DNA of 64,000 nt from Azospirillum sp. B510 (lineage in GTDB: Bacteria > Pseudomonadota > Alphaproteobacteria > Azospirillales > Azospirillaceae): the NCBI RefSeq assembly GCF_000010725.1, contig NC_013857.1:248001-312000 (forward strand). The letters run 5' to 3'. This document shows positions 26,361 through 40,864 of the stretch, piece after piece (position 1 is the first letter of the stretch; every line of letters starts with the position of its first letter). Under the pieces are notes generated by a model. It made no database searches. It was not told where the DNA came from and was given only the letters and a program-made list of their open reading frames with translations. Made by a program: the position numbers and the translations under genes.

Positions 26361-26707
26361 TGCGGCTCTCCCTGTCATCGTTGCGGCACCCGGATCGTTG
26401 CCGGGTGGATTTGTTCGTACACCCACAGCAGGCGGGCGGCCCCAACCCACTGTAACGCGCCACAAAATTGCGCGCCAGTACGTACAATCCGACATAACGA
26501 TGGTTGACATGCCATTCTTTCGGCCAAGACATGCACAGGCTCCTTGACCTTGGTGGGCGGACACCCCCTATCCTTGTGGCGAAGGACCGCCGGCCTGAGG
26601 TGGACACCGCCATGGCCACGGCGCAAGGCGCATCATCCGACAGTGAACAGTCCCAACTGCACGCCAAACGACTGCGAGCCAGACTTCAGCCAGCGGGAGG
26701 AAAACCG
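26361..26707. other. Divergent intergenic region, TAXI and CO-dehydrogenase-like operons
   Basis: This 347-base stretch must hold both promoters. I see a 7-bp hairpin (CACCCGG at 26387-26393, CCGGGTG at 26401-26407) in the TAXI leader, and a TTGACA near 26505 that could be a -35 for the plus strand. There is no convincing coding frame and no recognised operator; short frames here have shadow-like composition. Confidence 0.4.
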
Positions 26708-27202
<495 letters not shown>

Positions 27203-27266
27203 CAGGACGAAACGTCCAGAACAGGCATTTCCGCATCTTACGCGTTCCTGTGGGAGGAAACACGAG

Positions 27267-29657
<2,391 letters not shown>

Positions 29658-29685
29658 GACGGCCGAAGAAGAAGGAGGCTAGAGA

Positions 29686-30477
29686 ATGTACGCGTTCACG
29701 TACCACCGGCCGACATCGCTCGCCGACGCGGCCACCGCCATCCAGGCGGAAGAGGCCAAGCTGCTGGGCGGCGGTCAGACCCTGCTGCCGACGTTGAAGC
29801 AGCGGCTCGCCCGGCCGACCGACCTGATCGACCTCGGCGCCATTGCGGAGCTGAAAGGCATCCGCGAGGCTGATGGCGGGCTGGAGATCGGCGCCTTCAC
29901 CCGCCATGCCGAGGTCGCCCATTCCGACCTCGTCAAGCGGGTGATCCCGGCGCTGGCCAGCCTCGCCGAGGGCATCGGCGACCGGCAGGTCCGCAACATG
30001 GGCACGATGGGCGGCTCCATCGCCAACGCCGATCCGTCGGCCGACTATCCGTCGGCGGTGGTGGCGCTGAAAGCGACGGTGACCACCGACCGCCGCACCA
30101 TCGCCGGCGACGACTTCTTCACCGGCATGTTCGAAACCGCACTGGAGCCGGGTGAGATCGTCAAGTCGGTGCGCTTCGCCCGACCCGACAAGGCGGCCTA
30201 CGCCAAGTTCCGCAACCCGGCCAGCCGCTACGCCATCGTCGGCGTCTTCGTCGCCAAGTTCGGCGTGGAAGTGCGGGTGGCGGTGACCGGTGCTGCCGGC
30301 TCGGTCTTCCGCGCCGAGGCGTTCGAGGCGGCGCTCGCCGCCGACTTCCGTGCCGAAGCGCTGAACGGCCTGTCGGTGGAGGCCGACGGGCTGAACGCCG
30401 ACATCCACGCCAGCGCCGACTACCGCGCCCACCTCGTCACCGTGATGGCGAAGCGGGCGGTGGAGGCGGCGGGGTGA
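29686..30477 (+). CDS. coxM: Molybdenum hydroxylase FAD-binding medium subunit (CoxM type)
   Basis: FAD-binding subunit that accepts electrons from the iron-sulfur subunit. The 263-residue protein has the two FAD motifs of the family: KLLGGGQTLLPTLKQR near residue 28 and RNMGTMGGSIANADPSADYPSAV near residue 105. It starts MYAFTYHRPTS, typical for the family, 28 bases after the large subunit, with an AAGGAGG ribosome site. A perfect 15-bp hairpin follows its stop and separates the three structural genes from the accessory genes. Confidence 0.92.
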   Translation: MYAFTYHRPTSLADAATAIQAEEAKLLGGGQTLLPTLKQRLARPTDLIDLGAIAELKGIREADGGLEIGAFTRHAEVAHSDLVKRVIPALASLAEGIGDRQVRNMGTMGGSIANADPSADYPSAVVALKATVTTDRRTIAGDDFFTGMFETALEPGEIVKSVRFARPDKAAYAKFRNPASRYAIVGVFVAKFGVEVRVAVTGAAGSVFRAEAFEAALAADFRAEALNGLSVEADGLNADIHASADYRAHLVTVMAKRAVEAAG

Positions 30478-30484
30478 TTTGGCT

Positions 30485-30518
30485 CCCTCTCGCTCTCCCG
30501 GCTGGGAGAGCGAGAGGG
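30485..30518. repeat. Perfect 15-bp hairpin between structural and accessory cox-like genes
   Basis: Arms 30485-30499 (CCCTCTCGCTCTCCC) and 30504-30518 are exact complements with the loop GGCT. No T tract follows. It may reduce read-through from the S-L-M genes into coxD, or protect the 3' end of the structural mRNA. The CCCTC/GAGGG theme recurs in the hairpin after nirK (755-787), so it may be a dispersed palindromic repeat; that link is weak. Confidence 0.6.
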
Positions 30519-30548
30519 CATTCCTCGCCCCTCTCTCCAAGGCCCTTC

Positions 30549-31472
30549 ATGACCACTACCCTCCCCGCCTCGGTCGATGATACGCTGGCGCTCCTCACCC
30601 GCGGCAACTACGTCGCCGACCGCTCTTTGGCGACCGCGCTGTTCCTGGCGTTGAAGCTGAGGCGCCCGCTGTTCCTGGAGGGCGAGGCCGGCGTCGGCAA
30701 GACCGAGATCGCCAAGGTCCTGTCGGCGACGCTCGGCCGCAAGTTGCTGCGGCTGCAATGCTATGAGGGGCTGGACGCCTCATCCGCCGTCTATGAGTGG
30801 AACTATGCCCGCCAGATGATGGAAATCCGGCTGGCCGAGGCGTCGGGCGGACAGGACCGCGAAACGCTGGCCGCCGACCTGTTTTCCGAGCGCTTCCTGG
30901 TCAAGCGCCCGCTGCTCCAGGCGCTGGAGCCGGACCTCGCCGGGCCGCCGGTGCTGCTGATCGACGAGCTGGACCGCACCGACGAGCCGTTCGAGGCCTA
31001 TCTGCTGGAGATCCTGTCCGACTATCAGGTCTCCATACCGGAATTCGGCACAATCCATGCGCCGGAGCCGCCCATCGTCATCCTCACCTCCAACCGCACG
31101 CGCGAGATCCACGACGCGCTGAAGCGGCGCTGTTTCTATCATTGGGTCGATTACCCCAGCGCCGCGCGGGAGCGCGAGATCGTCGCGGTCAAGGCGCCGC
31201 AGGCCGATGCCCGGCTGGCGGCCCAGGTGGTGGGATTCGTCCAGACCCTGCGCGGCCTGGACCTCTACAAGGCGCCGGGCGTGGCGGAGACGCTGGACTG
31301 GGCGCAGGCCCTGGTCGAGTTGAACCAGCTGGAGCTGGAGCCCTCCATCATCAACGACACGCTGGGCACGCTGCTGAAATATCAGGACGACATCGCCCGC
31401 ATCCAGGGCGGCGAGGCGGCGCGCATCCTGACCCAGGTCAAGACCGAGCTGGCCGCCACCACCGCCCGGTAA
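30549..31472 (+). CDS. coxD: MoxR-type AAA ATPase, CoxD-like accessory protein
   Basis: MoxR-family AAA ATPase that assists maturation of molybdenum CO dehydrogenase-type enzymes; in Oligotropha CoxD is needed for assembly of the metal-sulfur centre. The 307-residue protein has Walker A GEAGVGKT near residues 45-52, Walker B LLIDELDRTDEPFEAYLLE and sensor region LTSNRTREIHDALKRRC. The start at the ATG at 30549 keeps the protein clear of the preceding hairpin. coxE-like follows after 7 bases, the standard CoxD-CoxE pairing of an ATPase with a VWA protein. Confidence 0.9.
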   Translation: MTTTLPASVDDTLALLTRGNYVADRSLATALFLALKLRRPLFLEGEAGVGKTEIAKVLSATLGRKLLRLQCYEGLDASSAVYEWNYARQMMEIRLAEASGGQDRETLAADLFSERFLVKRPLLQALEPDLAGPPVLLIDELDRTDEPFEAYLLEILSDYQVSIPEFGTIHAPEPPIVILTSNRTREIHDALKRRCFYHWVDYPSAAREREIVAVKAPQADARLAAQVVGFVQTLRGLDLYKAPGVAETLDWAQALVELNQLELEPSIINDTLGTLLKYQDDIARIQGGEAARILTQVKTELAATTAR

Positions 31473-31479
31473 GGCCGTC

Positions 31480-32697
31480 ATGACCGACGACGCGCCGGCC
31501 GGGCGCCTCACCCTCAACCTGATGCATTTCGCCCGCGCGCTGCGCGCCGCCGGCCTGCCGGTCGGCCCCGGCAAGGTGCTCCAGGCGGTCGAGGCGGTGG
31601 AGGCGGTCGGCCTGTCCAACCGCACCGACTTCTATTGGGCGCTGCACGCCATCTTCGTGAACCGCAACGACCAGAGCGAGCTGTTCGACCAGGCCTTCCA
31701 CGTCTTCTGGCGCAATCCGGACATCCTGAAGAAGATGATGTCGCTGATGCTGCCGAAGGTGCGGACCGAGGCGCCGCCCGACCAGCCGGAGATGGCCCAA
31801 CGCCTCGCCGAGGCCCTGCATGGCGGCGGCACCGAACGGGAGGAGCCGGAGAAGACCGAGATCGAACTCGACGCCTCCTTCACCGTATCGGCCGCCGAAC
31901 GGCTTCAGGACAAGGATTTCGAGAAGATGACGGGGGAGGAGATGGCGCAGGCCAAACGCCTGCTCGCCCGTCTCGCCCTGCCGCTGGCGGAGGTGACGAC
32001 GCGGCGCCACCGCCCCGACCCGGCGGGGCCGCGCGTCGATCCGCGCGCCACGCTGCGGCGCATGCTGCGCAACGGCGGCGATCTGTCCGATCTGGCCCGC
32101 AAGCGTCGCCGCACCCGGCCGCCGCCGCTGGTGGTGCTGTGCGACATCTCCGGCTCGATGACCCGCTACTCCCGGATGCTGCTGCATTTCATGCATGCGG
32201 TCACCAACGACCGCGACCGGGTGCACAGCTTCGTCTTCGGCACGCGGCTGACCAACATCACCCGCCATCTGCGGCACAAGGATGTCGATGTGGCGCTGGA
32301 CGCCGTATCGGGCGCGGTGGCCGACTGGTCGGGGGGGACCAGGATCGGCACCGCGCTGCACGCCTTCAACCGGACCTGGGCGCGCCGGGTGCTGGGCCAG
32401 GGGGCGGTGGTTCTTCTCATTACCGACGGGCTGGACAGGGATGCAGGGGAAGGGCTTGCGGCAGAGGCCGAACGGTTGCACAAAAGCTGTCGGCGGCTCG
32501 TCTGGCTGAATCCTTTGTTGCGATGGGAAGGCTTCGCGCCGAAATCCTCGGGCATCCGGGCGCTGCTGCCGCATGTGGACGATTTTCTTGCGGCCCACAG
32601 CCTGAACAGCCTCGCGGATCTGGCCGGCGTCCTGTCGGCTGATGGTCCGCGTCGTAGCCCGGGCTTGCGCCGCTGGTTGAAGGAGGCGGCGGGATGA
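31480..32697 (+). CDS. coxE: VWA-domain accessory protein, CoxE-like
   Basis: Partner of the MoxR ATPase in maturation of the molybdenum enzyme, cytoplasmic. The 405-residue protein has an N-terminal CoxE region (MHFARALRAAGLPVGPGKVLQAVEAV) and a C-terminal VWA domain with an intact metal-ion site: CDISGSM near residue 222 and LLITDGLDRD near residue 311. It overlaps the next gene by four bases (ATGA), so the operon is tightly packed. The same ATPase-plus-VWA design serves NorQ/NorD at 2589-5359. Confidence 0.9.
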   Translation: MTDDAPAGRLTLNLMHFARALRAAGLPVGPGKVLQAVEAVEAVGLSNRTDFYWALHAIFVNRNDQSELFDQAFHVFWRNPDILKKMMSLMLPKVRTEAPPDQPEMAQRLAEALHGGGTEREEPEKTEIELDASFTVSAAERLQDKDFEKMTGEEMAQAKRLLARLALPLAEVTTRRHRPDPAGPRVDPRATLRRMLRNGGDLSDLARKRRRTRPPPLVVLCDISGSMTRYSRMLLHFMHAVTNDRDRVHSFVFGTRLTNITRHLRHKDVDVALDAVSGAVADWSGGTRIGTALHAFNRTWARRVLGQGAVVLLITDGLDRDAGEGLAAEAERLHKSCRRLVWLNPLLRWEGFAPKSSGIRALLPHVDDFLAAHSLNSLADLAGVLSADGPRRSPGLRRWLKEAAG

Positions 32698-33019
32698 ACG
32701 ACACCCTGATGGCGGACAACATCATAGAGCAGGCGGCCGCGTGGCGGTCCGCCGGCCGCAGGGTGGCCCTGGCGACCGTCGTGTCGACCTGGGGCTCCTC
32801 GCCGCGGCCGGTCGGCAGCCAGATGGCCGTCGACGACCGTGGCTCGATGGCCGGTTCGGTGTCCGGCGGCTGCATCGAAGGTGCGGTCGCGCATGAGGCG
32901 GCCAAGACGATGGAGGATGGCGAGGCGCGCCTGCTGTCCTTCGGCATCACCAACGAAATGGCCTGGGAAGTCGGGCTGGCCTGCGGCGGGCAGGTGCAGG
33001 TCTATGTCGAGGCCGTGGA

Positions 33020-33023
<4 letters not shown>
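32694..33023 (+). CDS. XdhC/CoxI N-terminal domain protein
   Basis: A 109-residue protein equal to the N-terminal domain of XdhC/CoxI proteins, with RVALATVVSTWGSSPRPVGSQM and MAGSVSGGCIEGAVAHEA. XdhC proteins bind molybdenum cofactor, promote its sulfuration and insert it into xanthine-oxidase-family enzymes. Here the domain stands alone and the matching C-terminal domain is the next gene, joined by a four-base overlap (ATGA). The conserved cysteine of SGGCIEG, a likely cofactor contact, is present. The split arrangement is common in cox-type clusters. Confidence 0.88.
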
Positions 33024-33736
<713 letters not shown>

Positions 33737-33860
33737 CGGCTGAGGATCGGGATGGGGGAGTGGTCGTCTCCCTCCACCCCATACCTTCAGCCCATTGCCC
33801 GGTTCCGGCGCGGTTGCCATATCCGTGGGCATAGCTCGTCCGTGCCCTTCCGGAGCCTCC

Positions 33861-35528
<1,668 letters not shown>

Positions 35529-36365
35529 AGCGCTCCGCAACCGGCATGTGCGTGGTGATGGAATCCTCCAGCCCGTGCAGCATATCCGCATTGGTCTCCC
35601 GCGCCTCCTCGCGGATGCGCGAGGCCCAGCCGCGCAGGATGTCGCCGGTGGCCTCGGGATGGAACTGGAAGGCGTAGGTGGCGCGGCCGAGACGAAAGGC
35701 CTGCCGCTCGCAGGCGGGGCTGTGGGCCAGCGGCACGGCGCCGTCCGGGAACTCGAAGGTGTCGTAATGCCATTGGGCGAGGTTCAGCTCCGGACCGAAG
35801 CCACCCAGCAGCGCATCCTCCCTGCCGTCATCGGTCAGGCTGACGGTGTGGATACCCAGTTCCGGCGTGGTGTGGCGATAGACCTTGGCGCCATAGGCGC
35901 GGGCGGCGAGCTGCGCGCCCAGGCAGATGCCCATCACCGGACGGTCGGCGTCGGTGAAGTCGCGGATGCTCTCCATCACCCGGCCGAAATGCGGCCCCTT
36001 CGCGTCATCCCAGGCGTCCTGCGGGCCGCCCAGCACCACCAGACCGGCGTAGCCGTCCTTGTCGGGAATCGCCTCCCCCTCGTTGGCGGCGATGGTGACG
36101 AGGCTGGCGCCATTGTCGGTCAGCGCATCGCCCACCAGACCGATGGGAGCGGTACGGCTGTTCTGGATGACCAGGATGCGCATGGGTCGGCTCGGCTCGC
36201 GTCGTTGGCACGGATATCATGAAGTTGTGAGACCGTCGCGAACGGAGTTCAAGCCACAGCCGCTCCCGATCGCCTGCCCCGCTGTGCAAAGCCGCTATGC
36301 GCGGCGGCCGAAAGCTGGTCTAGAGTGCGCCCGGCACCCTTGTTTCCCTCCGGAGGTCTCCGCGC

Positions 36366-37880
36366 ATGTCAATCCGCCCCAGCCTGTTCGCCGCACCGCT
36401 GTTCGCCGCTATTCTGGGAGCCGCCCTGCCCGCCTGGGCGCAGAACGGCACGCTGACCTTCCTGCACGTCAACGACGTGTACGAGATCGCGCCGGTGAAG
36501 GGACAGGGTGGATTCGGGCCGCTGATGACCCTGCTGAAGCGCGAACGCGCCACGGCTCCCGACGCGATCACCACCGTCGGCGGCGATTTCCTTTCGCCGT
36601 CGCTGCTGTCGGGCACGACGCGGGGCGAACAGATGATCGCGCTGTTCAACGCCATCGGCGTCGATGCGGTGACCTTCGGCAATCATGAGTTCGATTTCGG
36701 CCCCGATCTGCTGAAGCAGCGCATGGCCGAATCGAAGTTCCCCTGGATCGGCACCAATGTCCGTCTGGCCGACGGCTCCGCCTTCGCCGGCACGGTGCCG
36801 AGTTGGACCCGGACCATCGACGGCATCAGCGTCGGCTTCCTCGGTCTGATCACCCCCGATACCGCCCGCCTGTCGAGCGCCGGACCGAGCCTCAGCTTCC
36901 CGCCGGTGCTGGAGACGGCGGCGTCGGCGGTGAAGGAGTTGCGGGCGAAGGGGGCCGCGGTCGTGGTGGCGCTGACCCATCTGACCATCGCGGAGGACCG
37001 GGAACTGGCGTCCAAGGTCAAGGGCATCGACCTGATCCTCGGTGGCCACGATCATGACCCGATCAGCTTCTACGAGGGCTCCACCCTGATCCTGAAGGCC
37101 GGGCACGACGCCCAGTATCTCGGCGTCGTCAAGCTGGCGGTGGAAACCAAGGATGCCGGGAAGGGGCCGGCGACCACGACCATCCCGACCGAATGGCGCT
37201 TCGTCACCACCGCCGGCGTCGCCCCGGATCCGGCGGTCGAAACGGTGGTCGATGGCTATACCAAGCGTCTGGACAGCGATCTGGCCGCGGAGATCGGCAC
37301 GACGACGACCGAACTGGACAGCCGCAAGGATGTGGTGCGCAGCCGCGAATCGAGCATGGGCAATCTGATCGCCGATGCGCTGCGCGAAACGTTGAAGGCC
37401 GACGTCGCCATCACCAACGGCGGCGGTATCCGCGCCGATGCGCTGCATCCGGCGGGAGCCCGGCTGACCCGTCGCGACATCTTCGCCGAACTCCCCTTCG
37501 GCAATGTCGGCGTGCTGGTGGAGATGTCGGGCCAGGATCTGATCTCCACCCTGGAACATGGTGTCAGCAAGGTGGAGGAGAAGGCTGGCCGCTTTCCCCA
37601 GGTCTCCGGCCTGACCATGACCTACGACCCCAAGGCGCCGGCGGGGCGGCGGGTGACCTCCGTCCTGGTTGGCGGCAAGCCGGTCGATGCGCAGGCGACC
37701 TATCGCGTCGCCACCAACGATTACATGCTGAAGGGCGGCGACGGCTATGCCGCCTTCCCGCGCGCCAAAGTCATCGTCGACGCTTCGGGGGCGGTGTTGC
37801 TGGCGACCATCGTGATGAATTATGTCGAATCCAAGAAGACGGTGGCACCCGAGGTCGAGGGCCGGGTCGTGGCAAAATAA
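36366..37880 (+). CDS. Periplasmic 5'-nucleotidase / UshA-like metallophosphoesterase
   Basis: Exported bifunctional-type nucleotidase that removes phosphate from nucleotides or UDP-sugars. The 504-residue protein has a signal peptide ending PAWAQ (about 1-26). The N-terminal metallophosphoesterase domain holds the metal motifs LHVNDVYE, VGGDFLSPS, FGNHEFDFG, VVALTHLT and GGHDHD. The C-terminal 5'-nucleotidase domain (about 310-490) carries AITNGGGIRADALHPAG, FGNVGVLVEMSGQDL and a late NDYMLKGGDGYAAF. Length and order match UshA-type enzymes. It stands alone on the plus strand; specificity is not decided by sequence. Confidence 0.92.
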   Translation: MSIRPSLFAAPLFAAILGAALPAWAQNGTLTFLHVNDVYEIAPVKGQGGFGPLMTLLKRERATAPDAITTVGGDFLSPSLLSGTTRGEQMIALFNAIGVDAVTFGNHEFDFGPDLLKQRMAESKFPWIGTNVRLADGSAFAGTVPSWTRTIDGISVGFLGLITPDTARLSSAGPSLSFPPVLETAASAVKELRAKGAAVVVALTHLTIAEDRELASKVKGIDLILGGHDHDPISFYEGSTLILKAGHDAQYLGVVKLAVETKDAGKGPATTTIPTEWRFVTTAGVAPDPAVETVVDGYTKRLDSDLAAEIGTTTTELDSRKDVVRSRESSMGNLIADALRETLKADVAITNGGGIRADALHPAGARLTRRDIFAELPFGNVGVLVEMSGQDLISTLEHGVSKVEEKAGRFPQVSGLTMTYDPKAPAGRRVTSVLVGGKPVDAQATYRVATNDYMLKGGDGYAAFPRAKVIVDASGAVLLATIVMNYVESKKTVAPEVEGRVVAK

Positions 37881-37988
37881 CGCAGCGATGGGGACTTTAT
37901 GGAGCGCCATGCCGCCACTCCGTTGCGCAAGGCGGGCATTCCCATTTAGGGTAGTCTGCCTGTCCCAGTCCGCGCCGAAGGCTGCCGT

Positions 37989-39056
37989 ATGTCCGACACC
38001 GTGTCCGCCCGCTCCAACGACTTCGCCCAGATCTTCAACACCGCCCATGGCGAGGCCGGTCTGGGCCGGGTGTCGATCGCCCACATTCTCCAGCGCGTCC
38101 AGTCCGACCCGAGCTTCCTGTTCAGCGAGGAGTTCCGCCGGGGCGCCGGGCAATGCCCGTTCCATGCCGGGGCGACAGCGGACAAGGCGGAGGGACCGGA
38201 GGGGGAAGCGTCGAATCCCCAGGCACCCATCCCCCAGGATGATGCCGACAAGGTGGCGGTCAACAGCCTGTTGTCGCTGCTGTTCAACCGCCTGCGCGAC
38301 CATATCGCCGAGAAGCTGCCCTTCGACGCCGACGGACGGCCGATGCTGCCGATTCCGCCGCGTTCGCCGCATGGGCTGGATCCGGCCGACCGCGCCGCCA
38401 TGGCGGCGGCGGAACCGGATGTCTTCTGCTCCGTCCTGCGTGACGCCACCTGCCATCTGCTGGATGGGCTGATCACCGGTTGGGCCGTCGATCTGGTGCA
38501 TGAGGAGGAGTATTTCCGCTCCCAGGGCTCCGGAGCCATCTCGTTGGAGGCGGCGGCGACCTTCGTCCTGCGCACGGTGCTGGAACATTCGCCGCTCTAC
38601 CAGCGCGCCGGCTACGACATGCTGTCGATCACCAAAACCGGCAGCCATACGGCGATCCATATCTGCTGGGCCCTGGTGGAAGCGGCTCCTCTGCTGGTCC
38701 CCGGCCGCGACGCCGCCTTCTACGACGACCTCGTCCACCGCAGCCTGAAGCAGATCGTGCCGCTGTCGATGGCCAGCCTCGGCATGCTGGTCCATTACAT
38801 GGAGGAAAGCGGGATCGAGCCGCCCGACGGTCTGGCCGTGCACCGGTTGCCGAAGAACCAGGCCGCCTTCGTGCTGGACGGCAACGGGCTGATCCGGCTG
38901 AACGCCGAGCCCATCGTCACCTTCGCCAAGCCGGGGGAGCGATACTACACCGGCTGCCCGGCCTTCTACACGACCAATCTGATCAAGCTGTATCTCGACA
39001 TCGTCGCCGGGCTGGCCCTCGACTATTCCGTCTATGACCGCTTGCAGGAGGGTTGA
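37989..39056 (+). CDS. Uncharacterised protein, first of a tandem paralogue pair
   Basis: I do not recognise this 355-residue family. There is no signal peptide or membrane segment, so it is probably cytoplasmic. It aligns along its length with the next gene. Shared blocks are RSNDFAQ near the start, GQCPFHAG (about 55-62), RSPHGLDPAD, RDATCHLLDGLI, GYDMLSITKTGSHTAIHICW followed by LVEAAPLL, RRSLKQ-type VHRSLKQIVPL, and YYTGCPAFY near the C-terminus. Conserved Cys and His residues (CPxHAG, CHLLD, SHTAxHxCW, TGCPAFY) suggest a metal- or cofactor-binding site. A region of about 30 residues rich in Glu, Pro and Ala after the first Cys motif is specific to this copy. The second copy starts 5 bases after its stop. 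Confidence 0.8.
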   Translation: MSDTVSARSNDFAQIFNTAHGEAGLGRVSIAHILQRVQSDPSFLFSEEFRRGAGQCPFHAGATADKAEGPEGEASNPQAPIPQDDADKVAVNSLLSLLFNRLRDHIAEKLPFDADGRPMLPIPPRSPHGLDPADRAAMAAAEPDVFCSVLRDATCHLLDGLITGWAVDLVHEEEYFRSQGSGAISLEAAATFVLRTVLEHSPLYQRAGYDMLSITKTGSHTAIHICWALVEAAPLLVPGRDAAFYDDLVHRSLKQIVPLSMASLGMLVHYMEESGIEPPDGLAVHRLPKNQAAFVLDGNGLIRLNAEPIVTFAKPGERYYTGCPAFYTTNLIKLYLDIVAGLALDYSVYDRLQEG

Positions 39057-39061
39057 GCCCG

Positions 39062-40060
39062 ATGGCCCGCACCAACGATTTCGCCCTCACCTACGCCTCC
39101 GCGCATGAGGCGGCCGGGATGACCCGGATCAACCTCGCGCCGATCCTGCACCGCATCGCCGAGGAACCCGATTATCTGCTCAGCGAGGAGCTGCTGACGC
39201 TGGCCGGCCATTGCCCGGCCCATGCCGGCACCCGCAAGGAGGATTACGAGAAGGTCGCGATCAACACGCTGCTCGGTTTCCTCTATGCCGACCTGCGGGA
39301 ACACATCATCGCCCGCATGCCGCTGGACGAGGACGGCCATCTGCTGCTGCCGACTCCGCCGCAGTCGCCGCACGGGCTGGATTTCGCCGACCCCGCCGGT
39401 CTGGCCGCCGCCGATCCCGACCGCATGGTCGGCTTTCTGCGCGATGCCGTCTGCCATCTGCTGGACGCCATCATCAAGGATTGGGCGATCAAGGTGATGG
39501 TGGAGGAGGACCGCTGCCGGACCGAGGGGACGATCACCGACATGGCCGCCGCCGGCTATGTGCTGGGGCGGGAGTTGCAGAAATCCGTCCTGCACGGGCC
39601 GTCGGGCTACGACATGCTGTCGATCACCAAGACCGGCAGCCACACGGCGCTCCATGTCTGCTGGAATCTGGTGGAGGCGGCGCCGCTGCTGCGTCCGGGG
39701 CTGGAGGCCTCCGCCTATGACGACCTCGCCCGCCGCAGCCTGAAGCAGGTGCTGCCGCTCGCCATGGGCAGCCTGGGAATGCTGTGCCAGTTCATGGCGG
39801 CGGGCAGGATCGAGGCCGACGACCATCAGGCCATCCACCCGCTGCGCTCCGACCAGTCGGCCTTCCTCCATGATCCGGAAAAGGACCTGATCGTCCTGAA
39901 CGCCGATCTGATCGAGCCGACGGCGATGGCCGGGGAGCACCATTACACCGGTTGCCCCGCCTTCTACGCCAATGGCCTGATCAACCTGTACATGGAGATC
40001 GTCCTGACGCTCGCCGCGCAATACGGCATCTATGGGCGGTTGCAGGACAGGGCGGCATGA
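39062..40060 (+). CDS. Uncharacterised protein, second of the tandem paralogue pair
   Basis: A 332-residue paralogue of the preceding protein and equally unrecognised. It has the same blocks in the same order: RTNDFAL, GHCPAHAG, QSPHGLDFAD, RDAVCHLLDAII, GYDMLSITKTGSHTALHVCW then LVEAAPLL, RRSLKQVLPLAMGSLGMLCQF, and HYTGCPAFY. It lacks the Pro/Ala-rich insert of the first copy. The ATG at 39062 follows the first gene by 5 bases, with AGGAGG at 39046-39051 inside that gene's end, so the two are co-translated and may form a heteromer. The invariant His/Cys set argues for an enzyme or cofactor carrier. A phosphatase gene follows after 66 bases. Confidence 0.8.
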   Translation: MARTNDFALTYASAHEAAGMTRINLAPILHRIAEEPDYLLSEELLTLAGHCPAHAGTRKEDYEKVAINTLLGFLYADLREHIIARMPLDEDGHLLLPTPPQSPHGLDFADPAGLAAADPDRMVGFLRDAVCHLLDAIIKDWAIKVMVEEDRCRTEGTITDMAAAGYVLGRELQKSVLHGPSGYDMLSITKTGSHTALHVCWNLVEAAPLLRPGLEASAYDDLARRSLKQVLPLAMGSLGMLCQFMAAGRIEADDHQAIHPLRSDQSAFLHDPEKDLIVLNADLIEPTAMAGEHHYTGCPAFYANGLINLYMEIVLTLAAQYGIYGRLQDRAA

Positions 40061-40126
40061 CGGCGCGCCTTGACGGACCCTCCACCATGCCTATGTTGGC
40101 GTTCTGTCAGAGTCGGAAGGTCTGAG

Positions 40127-40849
40127 TTGGCGAAGAAAAGCACCCTTCGGGCGGTCACCACCACCGCGCTGGCCGATGCGATCAAGCGCGGCCGAAGCCG
40201 CATGACGACTCCGTGGCAGCGCGCGCTCGGCCATCTGGAAAGCGTGTTCATCGATCATGCCTGTTTCCGGCTGGTCTATTCCAACACCCACCGCGTCTCC
40301 GCCAACATGGTCCGGGCGAGCCAGCCCTCGCCGTCGCACATCGCCGCGGCGGCGCGCAGCGGGGTGAAGACGATCCTGAACCTGCGCGGATCGCGCGATT
40401 GCGCCTCCTACATCCTGGAGGCGGAGGCCTGCCGCGCCCATGGGCTGCAACTGATCGATTTCCCGGTTAACTCGCGCGACATGCCGAGGAAGGAAACCCT
40501 TCTGAAAGCGCGCGAGCTGTTCAAAGGCATGAACTATCCGGCGCTGATGCATTGCAAGTCCGGCGCCGACCGTGCCGGCTTCATGGCGACGTTGTATCTG
40601 TTCGCTCATGAAGGCCAGCCGCTTGAGCGGGCGATGAAACAGCTGTCCTGGAAATATGGTCATTTCAAACAGGCGAAGACTGGCATCCTTGATTACTTCT
40701 TCGAGCTGTATGCCGCCTACAACCAGAAGCGTCCGATCGACTTCTGGGATTGGGTCGAACGCGTCTATGATCCGGTGGAGGCCAAGGCGAGCTTCCGCTC
40801 GCGCGAATGGGCCGATGCCGTGGTCGACCGGGTGCTGGGCCGCGAATAG
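40127..40849 (+). CDS. Dual-specificity / tyrosine phosphatase-like protein
   Basis: A 240-residue cytoplasmic protein with a cysteine-dependent phosphatase signature HCKSGADRAG (Cys143, Arg149) preceded by the general-acid region DFPVNSRDMP. An early block VRASQPSPSHIAAAARSGVKTILNLRG resembles bacterial dual-specificity-type phosphatases (PTEN/KatNap-like). The start is best placed at TTG 40127, six bases after GGAAGG; a longer frame from 40070 has no ribosome site. The C-terminus (about 170-240) is an added helical region with conserved Trp. The substrate is unknown. It may be the third gene of the paralogue-pair transcript and converges with the YitT-like gene. Confidence 0.82.
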   Translation: MAKKSTLRAVTTTALADAIKRGRSRMTTPWQRALGHLESVFIDHACFRLVYSNTHRVSANMVRASQPSPSHIAAAARSGVKTILNLRGSRDCASYILEAEACRAHGLQLIDFPVNSRDMPRKETLLKARELFKGMNYPALMHCKSGADRAGFMATLYLFAHEGQPLERAMKQLSWKYGHFKQAKTGILDYFFELYAAYNQKRPIDFWDWVERVYDPVEAKASFRSREWADAVVDRVLGRE

Positions 40850-40864
40850 CGCGGCCCGCCAGCC

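Noticed and set aside
26385..26402. GGCAC...TTGC motif resembling a sigma-54 promoter before the TAXI gene
   Set aside because: Spacing between the GG and GC elements is too long (13 bases instead of 10).
36205..36225. TTGGCACGG motif resembling a sigma-54 promoter upstream of the nucleotidase gene
   Set aside because: The required GC at the -12 element is missing at the correct spacing.
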